From Tautonia sociabilis (GTDB taxonomy: Bacteria > Planctomycetota > Planctomycetia > Isosphaerales > Isosphaeraceae), in the NCBI RefSeq assembly GCF_003977685.1, contig NZ_RYZH01000025.1, forward strand, positions 32,183 through 96,182: a stretch of DNA of 64,000 nucleotides, read 5' to 3'. Made by a program: the position numbers and the translations under genes. Below, in pieces: positions 7,746 to 16,469 of the stretch (the stretch's first letter is position 1; each line of letters begins with the position of its first letter). The notes below the pieces were generated by a model. That model worked only from the letters and a program-made list of their open reading frames with translations. It was not told where the DNA came from and did no database searches.

Positions 7746-9308
7746 TCAGCCCCTTCGGAGGGCCCGGCCCGGGGTGGCGCCGGTGGGCTCGCCGTCGCAC
7801 AGGGCGAGGGTGCCGTTGACGAAGACGTGACGAACCCCCTCGGCCTCGGTGCGGCCGGAGGCGTAGGTCGAGCGGTCGGCGATGGTCGCGGGGTCGAAGA
7901 TCGCCAGGTCGGCGGCGAAGCCGGGGCGGACGAGGCCGCGATCGGTCAGGCGGTAGCGTCGGGCGGCGTGGCTGGCGAGGTGGACGATCGCGCTGCCCCA
8001 GTCGTAATCGCCAAGTTCCCGGGTGTGATACCCGAGGTATCGGGCGAAGGCGCCCCAGCCTCGGGGATGGGGATGGCTGCCGCAGAAGATTCCGTCGGAG
8101 CCGGCCATGTGGGCGGGGTGGCGGAGGATGGCTCGGATGTCGGCCTCGGTGCGGTCGCCGGCCCGGGCGCCGAAGATGCCGACGGCCATCCCGGAGCGGA
8201 CGAGCAGGTCGCAGACGAAGTCGCCGGGAGAAACGCCGGCCTGCCGGGCGGCCTCCACGAGGTTCTTGCCCTCGGCCCAGCGGTCGTCCGGGTGGGCGAT
8301 CATCGTCAGGGTGATCGAGTCGAGCGGATAGGGAATCGCGCCGGAGAACCACTCGGCGTGCAACTTCGCTCGGATCGCCGGGTCGCTCAGGCGGGAGACG
8401 GTCGGCTCGATCCCCCCCTCCTGAACCCAGGACGGGAGGGAGACCATGCCGAGGATCGTGCTGCCGACGAGGTAGGGATAGCTGTCGAAGGTCAGGTCGA
8501 TCCCCTCGGCCCGGGTGCGGTCGACGAGCGGCAAGAGGATGTCGGCCGGGCCGTTGTAGTGCGAGACGTGGATGGCGGCGCCGGAGCGGCGGGCGACCTC
8601 GGCCATCTCGGCGACCCCCTGGGGGGCCTTCGGGCCGTAGCCGCGAATGTGGGAGACGTAGACGCCGTCGAGCGGAGCGATCTCCTCGCAAAGGGCGGCC
8701 ATCTCTCGAATGTCGGCATAGAGGCTGGGGATGTAGTCCATCCCGCTGGAGATGCCGACGGCACCGGCCTCCATCCCCTCCCGGACGATCCGGCGCATGG
8801 CCGCTAGCTCATCGTCGGTCGCGGGACGGGTCTCCAGGCCCATGACCTCCATGCGGACGTTGCCGTTGGGGATGAGGAAGGCGACATTCAGCGCGGTGGT
8901 GCGGTCGAACCGGGAGAGGTACTCGGCGACGGTGGACCAGTCGTATTCGATCGAGTCGGGGTTGCCGCTGAACCCGTGGGTGTAGCGGCGCATGTAGTCC
9001 ATCGTCCGGGCAGAGGCGGGGGCGAAGGCGACGCCGTCCTGGCCGATGACGTAGGTGGTGACGCCCTGCTTCAGGGCCGGCCGGTGGACCGGGTCGGCCA
9101 GGAGCATCAGGTCGCCGTGGACGTGGGTGTCAATGAAGCCGGGGGTGACGTAGAGGCCGTCGGCGTCGACGACCCGGGCGGCCTCGGCCCCGTCAAGCCG
9201 ACCGACGTCGGCGATGGTGGTGTCGAGCAGGCCGACGTCGGCCCGGAACGGGGGGGCGCCGGTGCCGTCGACGACCTGGCCTCCCTTGATCAGCACATCG
9301 AACCGCAT
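7746..9308 (-). CDS. N-acyl-D-amino-acid deacylase family amidohydrolase
   Basis: A 520-aa amidohydrolase-superfamily enzyme of the D-aminoacylase type, which hydrolyses N-acyl-D-amino acids or related amides. The N-terminal beta domain (MRFDVLIKGGQVVDGTG) leads to GLYVTPGFIDTHVHGDL, giving the HxH metal ligands near residue 62. Further barrel motifs include TTYVIGQDGVAFAP, VSHIRGYG, IHVSHYN and GSDGIF near the C-terminal half, then the final beta domain with ADLAIFDPATIAD. The protein lacks a signal peptide and appears cytoplasmic. It lies 7 bases downstream of the 9316-9801 gene and is the last gene of a minus-strand run that starts at the glutathione peroxidase. Confidence 0.87.
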   Translation of the reverse strand: MRFDVLIKGGQVVDGTGAPPFRADVGLLDTTIADVGRLDGAEAARVVDADGLYVTPGFIDTHVHGDLMLLADPVHRPALKQGVTTYVIGQDGVAFAPASARTMDYMRRYTHGFSGNPDSIEYDWSTVAEYLSRFDRTTALNVAFLIPNGNVRMEVMGLETRPATDDELAAMRRIVREGMEAGAVGISSGMDYIPSLYADIREMAALCEEIAPLDGVYVSHIRGYGPKAPQGVAEMAEVARRSGAAIHVSHYNGPADILLPLVDRTRAEGIDLTFDSYPYLVGSTILGMVSLPSWVQEGGIEPTVSRLSDPAIRAKLHAEWFSGAIPYPLDSITLTMIAHPDDRWAEGKNLVEAARQAGVSPGDFVCDLLVRSGMAVGIFGARAGDRTEADIRAILRHPAHMAGSDGIFCGSHPHPRGWGAFARYLGYHTRELGDYDWGSAIVHLASHAARRYRLTDRGLVRPGFAADLAIFDPATIADRSTYASGRTEAEGVRHVFVNGTLALCDGEPTGATPGRALRRG

Positions 9309-9315
9309 GGATCGG

Positions 9316-9801
9316 TCACTCCTCGGCGGGGACGAGCCGGACGCGGCGGAGGTTCATGACGAATCCCCCGGGCGCGTCCAACGCCCGGACCTCCAGCCGG
9401 GACCGGCCTCCCGGCAGGTCGATCGCCCCCTTCATCGGCTGGGGGAGGAACCGGGAATCGGACCCGGTGGCGTGCACGGTGGCCTCGCGGACCTGGTCGG
9501 CCGCGATCACCCGGAAGGCGGCCCCGCCCCGGCCGATCGGGGCGGCGTATTCGACCAGGACAACGAAGCGGCCGGGAGCGTCGAGCGAGAAGTCCCAGCG
9601 GACGCGGTCGGTCGGCTCGGTCCAGTCGGCGACGAACTCGGGGTCGCCGGCCACGCGCAGCCGGTCGCCCAGCAGAACGGCGCGGCGGGCGGGCAGTTCA
9701 AGAATGCCGTTGCGGTCGGCCTCGGGGCGGAACGGCTCGGGAGAACCGTCGGGGGGAGCGAACAGGACCAGGGCGATCAGCAGGGGAGAACACGGCGGCA
9801 T
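9316..9801 (-). CDS. Small secreted protein, carbohydrate-binding-like fold (hypothetical)
   Basis: A 161-aa protein with a signal-like N-terminus (PPCSPLLIALVLFAPPDGSPEP). The mature part is beta-rich: DRVRWDFSLDAPGRFVVLVEYA, AAFRVIAADQVREATV, and RSRLEVRALDAPGGFVMNLRRVRLVP. This pattern resembles the sugar-binding C-terminal modules attached to planctomycete fucosidases and sulfatases, but no catalytic residues are visible. The function is not known. Its position 7 bases before the D-aminoacylase gene suggests co-transcription. Confidence 0.65.
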   Translation of the reverse strand: MPPCSPLLIALVLFAPPDGSPEPFRPEADRNGILELPARRAVLLGDRLRVAGDPEFVADWTEPTDRVRWDFSLDAPGRFVVLVEYAAPIGRGGAAFRVIAADQVREATVHATGSDSRFLPQPMKGAIDLPGGRSRLEVRALDAPGGFVMNLRRVRLVPAEE

Positions 9802-9844
9802 CGGTCGGTCCCGTTCGGTTCGGGTCTGGCGTCTCGACTCGTCG

Positions 9845-10549
9845 TCAGGGAGCCTGGACGGACGGAGCAGGAGGCGGGGAGTCGAGGCCTCGCCAGAGAT
9901 ACCACATGGCCACCGACCGGAACGGCCGCCACGGCTCGGCCAGGTCGAGACACTGGCGGGGGGTCGGCAGGGCGTCGAGGCCGAAGTGGGAGCGGATGCC
10001 GGCCCTCACCCCGAGATCGCCGACGGAGAGCACGTCGGGGCGGTTCAGAGCGAAGACCAGGAACATCTCGGCCGTCCAGGGGCCGATCCCCTTGATCCCG
10101 GTCAGCAGGGAGACGATCTCGGCGTCCCGGAGCCGACCGATCCGGGAAAGGGGGACGCTCCCCGAGGCGACCGCCTCGCTGAGGTTCCGCACGTAGCCGG
10201 CCTTCACCCCCGAGAGGCCGCAGGACCGGAGGCCGTCGATCCCCAGGGCCAGGAGGGAATCGGGGAGATGGCGGTCGGAGCCCTGAAGGTCCAGCAGGCG
10301 GCGGTTGATGGAGGAGGCGGCCTTCGTGGAGATCTGCTGGCCGATGATGGCTCGAACGAGGATGCCGAAGCGATCGCGCCGAGGTCGGAGCCGGCAGGGG
10401 CCGATCCGGTCGATCAGGGGGTGCCAGCGCGGGTCGATGGCGCGGAGGTGGGCGACCGCGTCGGCCCAGGGGTCGACGCGGTCGACGAGGAGTCCTGCCT
10501 CTGGTCCCCCCGGCTCAGTTCGACTCGGCGAGCGCCTTCTCGATGGCAT
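9845..10549 (-). CDS. DNA-3-methyladenine glycosylase II (AlkA-like)
   Basis: Base-excision-repair glycosylase that removes alkylated purines. The 234-aa protein shows the helix-hairpin-helix DNA-binding motif LTGIKGIGPWTAEMF, followed by the segment carrying the catalytic aspartate (SVGDLGVRAGI), and the AlkA-type core FGILVRAIIGQQISTKAASSI. It is shorter than E. coli AlkA (282 aa) and lacks its N-terminal domain, like many bacterial AlkA homologues. The chosen ATG at 10549 overlaps the end of the glutathione peroxidase gene by 35 bp; no start codon lies between that overlap and the conserved region. Probably co-transcribed with it. Confidence 0.85.
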   Translation of the reverse strand: MPSRRRSPSRTEPGGPEAGLLVDRVDPWADAVAHLRAIDPRWHPLIDRIGPCRLRPRRDRFGILVRAIIGQQISTKAASSINRRLLDLQGSDRHLPDSLLALGIDGLRSCGLSGVKAGYVRNLSEAVASGSVPLSRIGRLRDAEIVSLLTGIKGIGPWTAEMFLVFALNRPDVLSVGDLGVRAGIRSHFGLDALPTPRQCLDLAEPWRPFRSVAMWYLWRGLDSPPPAPSVQAP

Positions 10550-11084
10550 CGACGACCTTGTCCGACTTGGGATCGTCCCCGGGCTCGAAACGGGCGACCA
10601 CGTTCCCCGCGCGGTCGACAAGGAACTTGGTGAAGTTCCATCGGATCGGCCCGCCGAACTGGGGGTGCAGCTCCTGATCGGTCAGGAAGGCATACAGCGG
10701 GTGGATGCCCGAGCCCTTCACGACGATCTTCGAGAAGAGCGGGAACGTAACCTGGTAGTTCGACTTGCAGAAGGATCGGATCTCGGCGTTGGTACCGGGC
10801 TCCTGTTGGCCGAACTCGTTGGCCGGGAAGGCGAGGACCTTGAAGCCCTTCTCGCCGTAGGTGCGATACAGCTCCTCCAGGCCCTCGTACTGCGGGGTAT
10901 AGCCGCAATAACTGGCCGTGTTGACGATCAGCAGCACCTCTCCCTGGAAGGAGGACAGGTCGACCTCGTTCCCCTCGATGTCGGCGACGGTGAAGTCAAG
11001 CACGCTGCGGGCCTCGTCGCCGGCCCGCGACGGCCCGGAGAGCAGCAGGGCGATCGGCAGCGCGGCGAGCACGGTTCGGATCAT
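10515..11084 (-). CDS. Exported glutathione peroxidase-family protein
   Basis: Thiol peroxidase of the glutathione peroxidase family that reduces hydroperoxides. Residues 1-21 form a signal peptide (LAALPIALLLSGPSRAG), so it acts outside the cytoplasm. The catalytic tetrad is present: C60 in NTASYCGYTPQY, Q94 in FPANEFGQQEPG, W149 and N150 in IRWNFTKFLV. Cysteine replaces selenocysteine, as in bacterial members, and thioredoxin-like donors are more likely than glutathione. It is first in a minus-strand run with the AlkA gene and diverges from fhcB. Confidence 0.92.
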   Translation of the reverse strand: MIRTVLAALPIALLLSGPSRAGDEARSVLDFTVADIEGNEVDLSSFQGEVLLIVNTASYCGYTPQYEGLEELYRTYGEKGFKVLAFPANEFGQQEPGTNAEIRSFCKSNYQVTFPLFSKIVVKGSGIHPLYAFLTDQELHPQFGGPIRWNFTKFLVDRAGNVVARFEPGDDPKSDKVVDAIEKALAESN

Positions 11085-11289
11085 CGGTGCGATCTCCGGC
11101 GGTTCATTCCCTGATCCCGAGGCGATCCCGGCGGGGATCGAGCCCGGGCGACTGGCCGGGCGTCAGGCGGGGTCCGCCGCCGAGCCCGGGACGTCGATGG
11201 GTTTTATGATGATGGGGACGAGCGGCGGAATCAAGGCCGAGGACCGCTCCTCCCCCGTCCCCGTCTCGTGGCCGGGGGGCCGACCTCCT

Positions 11290-11299
11290 GGTAGGATGG
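11290..11299 (+). promoter_or_regulatory. GGTAGGATGG promoter-like element upstream of fhcB
   Basis: The 10-mer GGTAGGATGG ends 48 bases before the fhcB ATG. It is identical to the elements at 4706-4715 (minus) and 62226-62235. The TAGGAT core resembles a -10 box; there is no obvious -35 at the usual spacing. Confidence 0.4.
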
Positions 11300-11347
11300 C
11301 GGGCGTCCGGCCCGGGACCGGGCGACGACGACCCTACCGAGCCTCCC

Positions 11348-12655
11348 ATGACCACAGCAACTTCCCCCCCGATCGATCCCCGTCGCGTCGAGGACGCGAC
11401 CTGCCCGGCCTGCGGCCTGCTCTGCGACGACCTGGTGCTGACGGTCGCCAACGGCCGGGTCATCCGGGCCGATCGGGCCTGCGAGCGAGGACGGGCCTGG
11501 TTTCTGGCCGATCATCGGCGGGAGGAACTCCCGGAGGCGACCGTCGACGGCGTCCCGGTCCCGACGGACGAGGCCATCGGCCGGGCCTCGGCCATCCTGA
11601 TCGCGTCAAGGGCGCCGACGATCGCCGGGCTCTCGGCCGCGACCACCGAGGCGCAGGCGATCGCCGCCCGGCTGGCCGACCGGCTGGGAGCGACGATCGG
11701 CCCCGACCACGCCGAGGAGGCCTGGCCAAGAGTGGCGGCGATCCAGCGGGCCGGAGCGGCCCTCGGGTCCTTCGGCGAGGTCGCCAACCGGGCGGACCTA
11801 ATCCTGCTCTGGGGACTCGAGCCGGAACCGGGGCTCCCCCGCCTCCGAGAGCGCCTAATCGACCGACCCGGCCGGTTCGTCCCGGAAGCGAGGGCGGGCA
11901 GAACCGTGCTCGTGGTCGACTCCGGCTCGTCCACCGTCCGCTCCTGGGCCGACGGCGCGATCGCCGTCGGGCCGGGCAGCCACGCCGAGGCCCTCCGGGC
12001 GCTGCGGGCGGCCGTCCTCGGGATCCCGAGCGACCCGGATCGGCTGGTCCGGGCTTCGGGTGCCCCTCTCGAATCGTGGCTCGAGTGGGCGGATCGGCTC
12101 AGGGCGGCAAGGTACGGGGCGATCCTGTTCGGCTCGGAGCTGGCCCGCGAAGGGGCCGAGGCGATCGAGGCGCTGATGCGGCTGCTCGACGACCTGAAGG
12201 CCTCGACCCGATGCGTCGCCCTGCCGATGGCCGGCCCGGGCAACCCGACCGGGGCGGAGGCGGTGCTCACCGCCCGCCTGGGCGCCCCGCTCTCGGTCGA
12301 CCTCTCGGCCGGTGCCCCCCGGTTCCTGCCCTGCGACGCGGAGCCCGAGCTTCGCCTGCTCCGGGGAGAGGCCGACGCCGTGCTCGTCCTCGGCGAGCCG
12401 ACCGAGGAGCTGGAGGTCGACCGCCCCCCCGGCGTGCCGCTCGTGCTGATCGGCCCGGCGGCGACCTCCCGGTCGGAGCCGGGGGTCGTGGCGATCGCCA
12501 CCGGCACCCCCGCCCTCGACGAGGGCGGCTCGATCGTAAGGTCCGACGAGGTCACCCTCCCGCTCCGCCCCCCCCTGGAACCGATCCGGCCGTCGGCCGC
12601 CGAGGTCCTCGGCCGACTGCTGGACCGGATCGGCCGAGACTCGATCCCCGAATGA
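11348..12655 (+). CDS. fhcB: Formylmethanofuran dehydrogenase subunit B-like (Fhc complex)
   Basis: Subunit B of the formyltransferase/hydrolase complex, related to the molybdopterin subunit of archaeal formylmethanofuran dehydrogenase. In bacteria the Fhc complex releases formate from formyl carriers in the tetrahydromethanopterin formaldehyde-oxidation route. The 435-aa sequence starts with the family's DATCPACGLLCDDLVL cysteine motif (about 17-32) and has the Rossmann-type segments ADLILLWGLEPE and TVLVVDS. Bacterial FhcB is generally thought to have lost the redox cofactor role. The closely following ftr gene supports the assignment. fhcA and fhcC are not in the window. Confidence 0.85.
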   Translation: MTTATSPPIDPRRVEDATCPACGLLCDDLVLTVANGRVIRADRACERGRAWFLADHRREELPEATVDGVPVPTDEAIGRASAILIASRAPTIAGLSAATTEAQAIAARLADRLGATIGPDHAEEAWPRVAAIQRAGAALGSFGEVANRADLILLWGLEPEPGLPRLRERLIDRPGRFVPEARAGRTVLVVDSGSSTVRSWADGAIAVGPGSHAEALRALRAAVLGIPSDPDRLVRASGAPLESWLEWADRLRAARYGAILFGSELAREGAEAIEALMRLLDDLKASTRCVALPMAGPGNPTGAEAVLTARLGAPLSVDLSAGAPRFLPCDAEPELRLLRGEADAVLVLGEPTEELEVDRPPGVPLVLIGPAATSRSEPGVVAIATGTPALDEGGSIVRSDEVTLPLRPPLEPIRPSAAEVLGRLLDRIGRDSIPE

Positions 12656-12693
12656 CCGCCGATCCCCCTCCCTCCTTCCCGCCGGAGCCCCCG

Positions 12694-13617
12694 ATGCAGC
12701 TCGACGGCGTCGCCATCGTCGACACCTTCGCCGAGGCCTTCCCGATGACCGGGGCGCGGCTGATCCTCACGGCCGACTCCCCCCGATGGGCCGAGATCGC
12801 CGGCCGGACGATGACGGGATACGCCTCGAGCGTGATCGCCTGCGACGCCGAGGCGGCCATCGAGCGCCCGCTCACTCCCGAGGAGACGCCCGACGGCCGG
12901 CCAGGAGTGGCCGTGCTGGCGTTCGCCTTCAGCCGGGAGGCGCTGGAGCAGGCCCTCATCCGTCGCGTCGGCCAGTGCGTGATGACCTGTCCCACCTCGG
13001 CCTGCTACAACGGCCTGCCGATCGGCTCCGACCCCGGGCCCATCGTGGTCGGCGGCAAGCTCCGCTACTTCGGCGACGGCTGGCAGATCAGCAAGAAGAT
13101 CGGCGGCCGACGCTTCTGGCGCGTCCCGGTGATGGACGGCGAATTCACCTGTGAGGAGTCGTTCGGCACGACCGTCGGCGTGGCCGGCGGGAACATCATC
13201 CTGCTCGGCACCGAGCCGAGGAGCACCCTGGAGGCAACCGAGGCGGCCGTCGAGGCGATGCGACACGTCCCGGGAGTGATCCTGCCCTTCCCGGGGGGGA
13301 TCGCCCGGTCGGGCTCGAAGGTCGGCAGCAAGTACAAGGGGCTGATCGCCAGCTCGAACACCGCGTTCTCGCCGACCTTGCGGGGGCTGGTCGAATCGCA
13401 GTTGCCCCCCGAGGTGCGTTGCTCGTACGAAATCGTCATCGACGGCCTGACGCTCGAGGCCGTCGAGCGCGCCACCCTCGCCGGCCTCCGGGCCGGAGCG
13501 AGGCCAGGAATCGTGGCGATCACCGCCGGCAACTACGGCGGCAAGCTCGGCCCGTTCCACATCCGCCTCCGGGACGTGATCGCCCGGGCCGAGGGACGCG
13601 ATCCGACCGACGATTAA
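12694..13617 (+). CDS. fhcD: Formylmethanofuran:tetrahydromethanopterin formyltransferase
   Basis: Transfers the formyl group between formyl-H4MPT and the methanofuran-like carrier; subunit D of the Fhc complex. The 307 aa match the family length (~300). Motifs: GVAIVDTFAEAFPMTGARLILTA at the N-terminus, RVGQCVMTCPTSACYNG, GRRFWRVPVMDGEF, VAGGNIILLG, and the C-terminal ITAGNYGGKLGPFHI. The ATG at 12694 aligns with the family start and has a GGAG 6 bases upstream. An ATG at 12652 that overlaps the fhcB stop would add only a Pro-rich leader. Cytoplasmic, co-transcribed with fhcB. Confidence 0.92.
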   Translation: MQLDGVAIVDTFAEAFPMTGARLILTADSPRWAEIAGRTMTGYASSVIACDAEAAIERPLTPEETPDGRPGVAVLAFAFSREALEQALIRRVGQCVMTCPTSACYNGLPIGSDPGPIVVGGKLRYFGDGWQISKKIGGRRFWRVPVMDGEFTCEESFGTTVGVAGGNIILLGTEPRSTLEATEAAVEAMRHVPGVILPFPGGIARSGSKVGSKYKGLIASSNTAFSPTLRGLVESQLPPEVRCSYEIVIDGLTLEAVERATLAGLRAGARPGIVAITAGNYGGKLGPFHIRLRDVIARAEGRDPTDD

Positions 13618-14050
13618 TGCGATCGGGTGCGAAGAATGCGATCATGTGCCAATCGCCGAGCCGAGCCCCAGGGAGGTTCGCCGGGGGCGAGCCGCTCCCG
13701 GCGACCTCGGCTCCCGGCGGCTCCGTGATCCGGCGATCACCGGATCGCGGAGGCCCCCCCACGACGACGACAATCCGACCCGAACGGCCCGGCTCCGCCT
13801 CCCGAGCGACAGCGACCGGGAGACGGAGATCCACCTCCCACACCGGGCTCCGCAGGGCGACCCTCCTCCTCAAGAAACGCGCGGCTCGTCAATCTCGGCC
13901 GGATTCCTGTTGCATCGAGCGTCGTTATGACCCAAGATGTACAGGCTAGTCCCGTCTCCACACGTTTCTCTCCCATCCCAGGCGCGTCCCCCGGGCCAAC
14001 CTGGCCCGGCTTCCCATCTCGAAAGCGCCGCCGCCGAGGGGGACTCAACC
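13618..14050. other. Intergenic region with one hairpin
   Basis: 433 bases between fhcD and the CBS gene. No coding region or RNA gene was recognised. It contains the 13-bp hairpin at 13721-13752, described separately. Confidence 0.5.
13721..13752 (+). terminator. 13-bp hairpin downstream of fhcD
   Basis: CTCCGTGATCCGG (13721-13733) pairs with CCGGATCGCGGAG (13740-13752), all positions paired with a single G-U, around the 6-base loop CGATCA. It lies 104 bases after the fhcD stop and is followed by a C-run, not a T-run. Probably terminates fhcBD transcription. Confidence 0.55.
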
Positions 14051-14488
14051 ATGCAGATCCGAACCGTCCTGTCGGCCAAGGACCGTCCCGTGATCACCAT
14101 CGGCACCGGCGCCTCGGTGGCCGAGGCCGTGGCCGAGTTGGTCCGGCACAACATCGGCTCGCTGCCGGTCGTCGACGGCCACGGCGCGCTGGTTGGCATC
14201 TTCACCGAACGAGATGTCCTCCGCGGCCTGCACGACCGCGGCAAGGAGTTCTGCCACGAGCCGATCGGCGAGGTGATGACCGACCGCGTCGTCTCCTGCT
14301 CCATCAGAGACTCGGTCCACGACGCGATGGGGCGCATGAGCGCCCACGGAATCGGCCAGCTCACCGTCCTCGACGACGACGGGTCGCTCGTCGGAATCGT
14401 CTCGGTCGGCGATCTCATCCGGGAGCTGCATCAGGCGGCCGAGGAGGAACGGAACAACCTGATGAACTACGTGTACGGGGGGGTCTGA
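14051..14488 (+). CDS. Two-CBS-domain protein
   Basis: A 145-aa protein made of a tandem CBS pair (Bateman module), which usually senses adenosine nucleotides or SAM. CBS1 covers about 10-65 (VAEAVAELVRHNIGSLPVVD...GIFTERDVLRGL). CBS2 covers about 77-133 (EVMTDRVVSCSI...QLTVLDDDGSLVGIVSVGDLIREL). No effector domain is attached, so it probably acts by binding a partner. Although the frame is open from 13937, the ATG at 14051 begins just before the first CBS strand, so the upstream part was left out. It converges on the small membrane protein gene at 14635. Confidence 0.87.
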   Translation: MQIRTVLSAKDRPVITIGTGASVAEAVAELVRHNIGSLPVVDGHGALVGIFTERDVLRGLHDRGKEFCHEPIGEVMTDRVVSCSIRDSVHDAMGRMSAHGIGQLTVLDDDGSLVGIVSVGDLIRELHQAAEEERNNLMNYVYGGV

Positions 14489-14634
14489 CGGGCGGTGCCG
14501 GGCAGTCGACGATCGAGGAGGGCTGCAGCGAGGGGGAGATCCGCTGGTAGCGGTCCGCACCTGCAGGCCCTTGGCGGCGCTTCGGTCCCGCCTCCGGCAG
14601 CGTCCGTCCGGCACTCCCCATCCCCGACCGACCA

Positions 14635-15141
14635 TCACCCATCGCTCATGCCGGCGCCTCCCGAGCAGCGGGAGCCGAGCCGACGGCGACGCTCGAGGAG
14701 TTCCGCCAGGGGGCCGGCCGACATTCCGCAGCAGGGGGGGAGAACGGCCTCGAAGCCGGTGCTCGCCTTCGACCTCCGGCGGCCGTCAACCTCGGCGGGG
14801 TCGTGCTCGGCGAAATCCCAGGCGACTCGGTCGGCACCCTCCGCTGGGACCACGCCGAACCGGGAGACGTCGGCCCAGTCGACTCGCCTGGGGTTGAAGG
14901 CGGTGCTATAGATGAAGCCTCGGTCGGTCAGGTGGAGGTACGACCGGCTCGGGATGAGCCAGGCGAGGGCGCCGAGCAGCGTAACGGCGGAGGGAGCGGC
15001 CAGGGCGATCCCGGAGGCCGTCGATCCCCGCCAGGCCAGCCAGGCCCCGAGGGCGATCCCCATTCCCCCGAGCATCGCGAGGGAGACGGGGATGCGGCGA
15101 CGGGGATCGAGCGTGATCGGCTCGGGGGACGGGTCGGACAC
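14635..15141 (-). CDS. Small membrane protein with PH-like domain (hypothetical)
   Basis: A 168-aa protein with two predicted membrane helices (about 17-36, LAMLGGMGIALGAWLAW, and 44-64, GIALAAPSAVTLLGALAWLIP). After these comes a segment like the bacterial PH-type fold of small membrane proteins: YLHLTDRGFIYSTAFNPRRVDWADVSRFGVV. The C-terminal part is cytoplasmic and contains a CC pair. The function is unknown. It shares the minus strand with the PLP enzyme 76 bases upstream and may be its operon partner. Confidence 0.65.
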   Translation of the reverse strand: MSDPSPEPITLDPRRRIPVSLAMLGGMGIALGAWLAWRGSTASGIALAAPSAVTLLGALAWLIPSRSYLHLTDRGFIYSTAFNPRRVDWADVSRFGVVPAEGADRVAWDFAEHDPAEVDGRRRSKASTGFEAVLPPCCGMSAGPLAELLERRRRLGSRCSGGAGMSDG

Positions 15142-15217
15142 GGCGGCCTCGGGGGAGGAGGAGCGGGAGGATCGATTTCGGGGAGACCTCCGGCCGTCCC
15201 CGTCGGGAGGAGGCCCG

Positions 15218-16399
15218 TCACTCGACGAAGGCGAGCGCCCGGTCGAAGTCGGCCCAGAGGTCGTCGGCGTCTTCCAGGCCGATCGAGAGGCGAACCAGGC
15301 CGGGGGTGATCCCCAGCCGGTCCAGTAGCTCGGGGTCCTGCCCTCGGTGGCTCGTCGACGACGGGTGGCTCAGGGTGGTGGCCACGTCTCCCAGGCTCGG
15401 GGCGAAGGGAACGTGCCGGAGCCCCCGGATGAAGGCGTCGGCTCGGGCCCGGTCGCCGAGGTCGACCGTGATCATCGCGCCGAAGCCGCCGGAGAGCAGC
15501 GACCGGGCCCGATCGTGATCGGGGTGCTCGGGCAGACCCGGGTAGTGCACGGCCCGAACTCGGCCGGATCGGGAGAGGCGAACGGCCAGGTCCCGAGCCG
15601 TCTCCCCGGCCCGGGCCGATCGGAGGGGCAGGGTGGCCAGTCCTCGAGTGGCGAGCCAGCTCTCGAACGGGTTGCCGGAGAGGCCAAAGGTGGAGGAGAC
15701 GCTCGAGAGCCGGGCGATGTCCCCCTTCGAGCCGGCGACCAGGCCGAGCGTGAGGTCGCTGTGGCCTCCGATCAACTTCGTGCCGGAATGGACGACGTAG
15801 GACGCCCCCAGCTCGATCGGCCGGCAGAGCAGGGGGGCGAAGGTATGGTCGACGACGAGCTTCGCGCCGGCCTGTCGGGCGAGATCGGCCAGCCGAGGGA
15901 GATCGGGAAGGCGGAGCAGGGGATTCGACAGGGTCTCGACGAAGACCAGGCGAGTCCCGTTCCGAAGGGCGTCGGCGAGCGACTCGGGGCGGGTGGCATC
16001 GAACCCGGAGGAGGAGACGCCGAACCGGGAGAGCTCCCGGCCGATGAGGGAGATCGTCTTGCCGTACAGTTGCTCGGCGAATGCGACGTGGTCCCCCGCG
16101 TTGGTCTCGGCCAGCAGGACGGCGGCGGTCGCCGCCATCCCCGAGGCGAAGACGGCGGCGGCGTCGGCCGCCTCCAGGGCGGCGATCCGGTCGGCCAGGG
16201 CGGCCGCGTTCGGGTGGCCGTCCCGGGCGTAGACGAAGCCGTCGTCCCGGCCGGCGTAGACGTCGTCGACATGGTCGATCCCCTCGAAGCGGTAGACGAC
16301 GCTCAGGTGCGGCGGGGGGACGAGCGGGGCGGTCGAGGGCCGGACCGGGGGAGCGGCTCGGGCGCAGGTCGTCTCGGGTCGGGGAGGAGGGCTGTCCAT
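15218..16399 (-). CDS. Cys/Met-metabolism PLP-dependent enzyme (trans-sulfuration family)
   Basis: A 393-aa fold-type I PLP enzyme of the cystathionine gamma-synthase / gamma-lyase / beta-lyase / homocysteine synthase group. PLP-binding features: SGMAATAAVL for the phosphate loop, Y112 (EQLYGKT) stacking on the ring, D184 (LVVDHTFAPL) and K208 in the HSGTKLIGGHSD motif that forms the Schiff base. The C-terminal domain has the family's ATTLSHPSSTSH segment and LVRLSIGLEDADDLWADF. The exact reaction cannot be told from sequence by eye. The ATG at 16399 was chosen because upstream residues are Pro/Arg-rich and unconserved. Confidence 0.88.
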   Translation of the reverse strand: MDSPPPRPETTCARAAPPVRPSTAPLVPPPHLSVVYRFEGIDHVDDVYAGRDDGFVYARDGHPNAAALADRIAALEAADAAAVFASGMAATAAVLLAETNAGDHVAFAEQLYGKTISLIGRELSRFGVSSSGFDATRPESLADALRNGTRLVFVETLSNPLLRLPDLPRLADLARQAGAKLVVDHTFAPLLCRPIELGASYVVHSGTKLIGGHSDLTLGLVAGSKGDIARLSSVSSTFGLSGNPFESWLATRGLATLPLRSARAGETARDLAVRLSRSGRVRAVHYPGLPEHPDHDRARSLLSGGFGAMITVDLGDRARADAFIRGLRHVPFAPSLGDVATTLSHPSSTSHRGQDPELLDRLGITPGLVRLSIGLEDADDLWADFDRALAFVE

Positions 16400-16469
16400 C
16401 GTCGGGATCGGCGGGGGGAGGGGAGCGGTCGGTCGCCAGGGGGAGCGGGGAAGGCCGGCCGGCCCCGGG

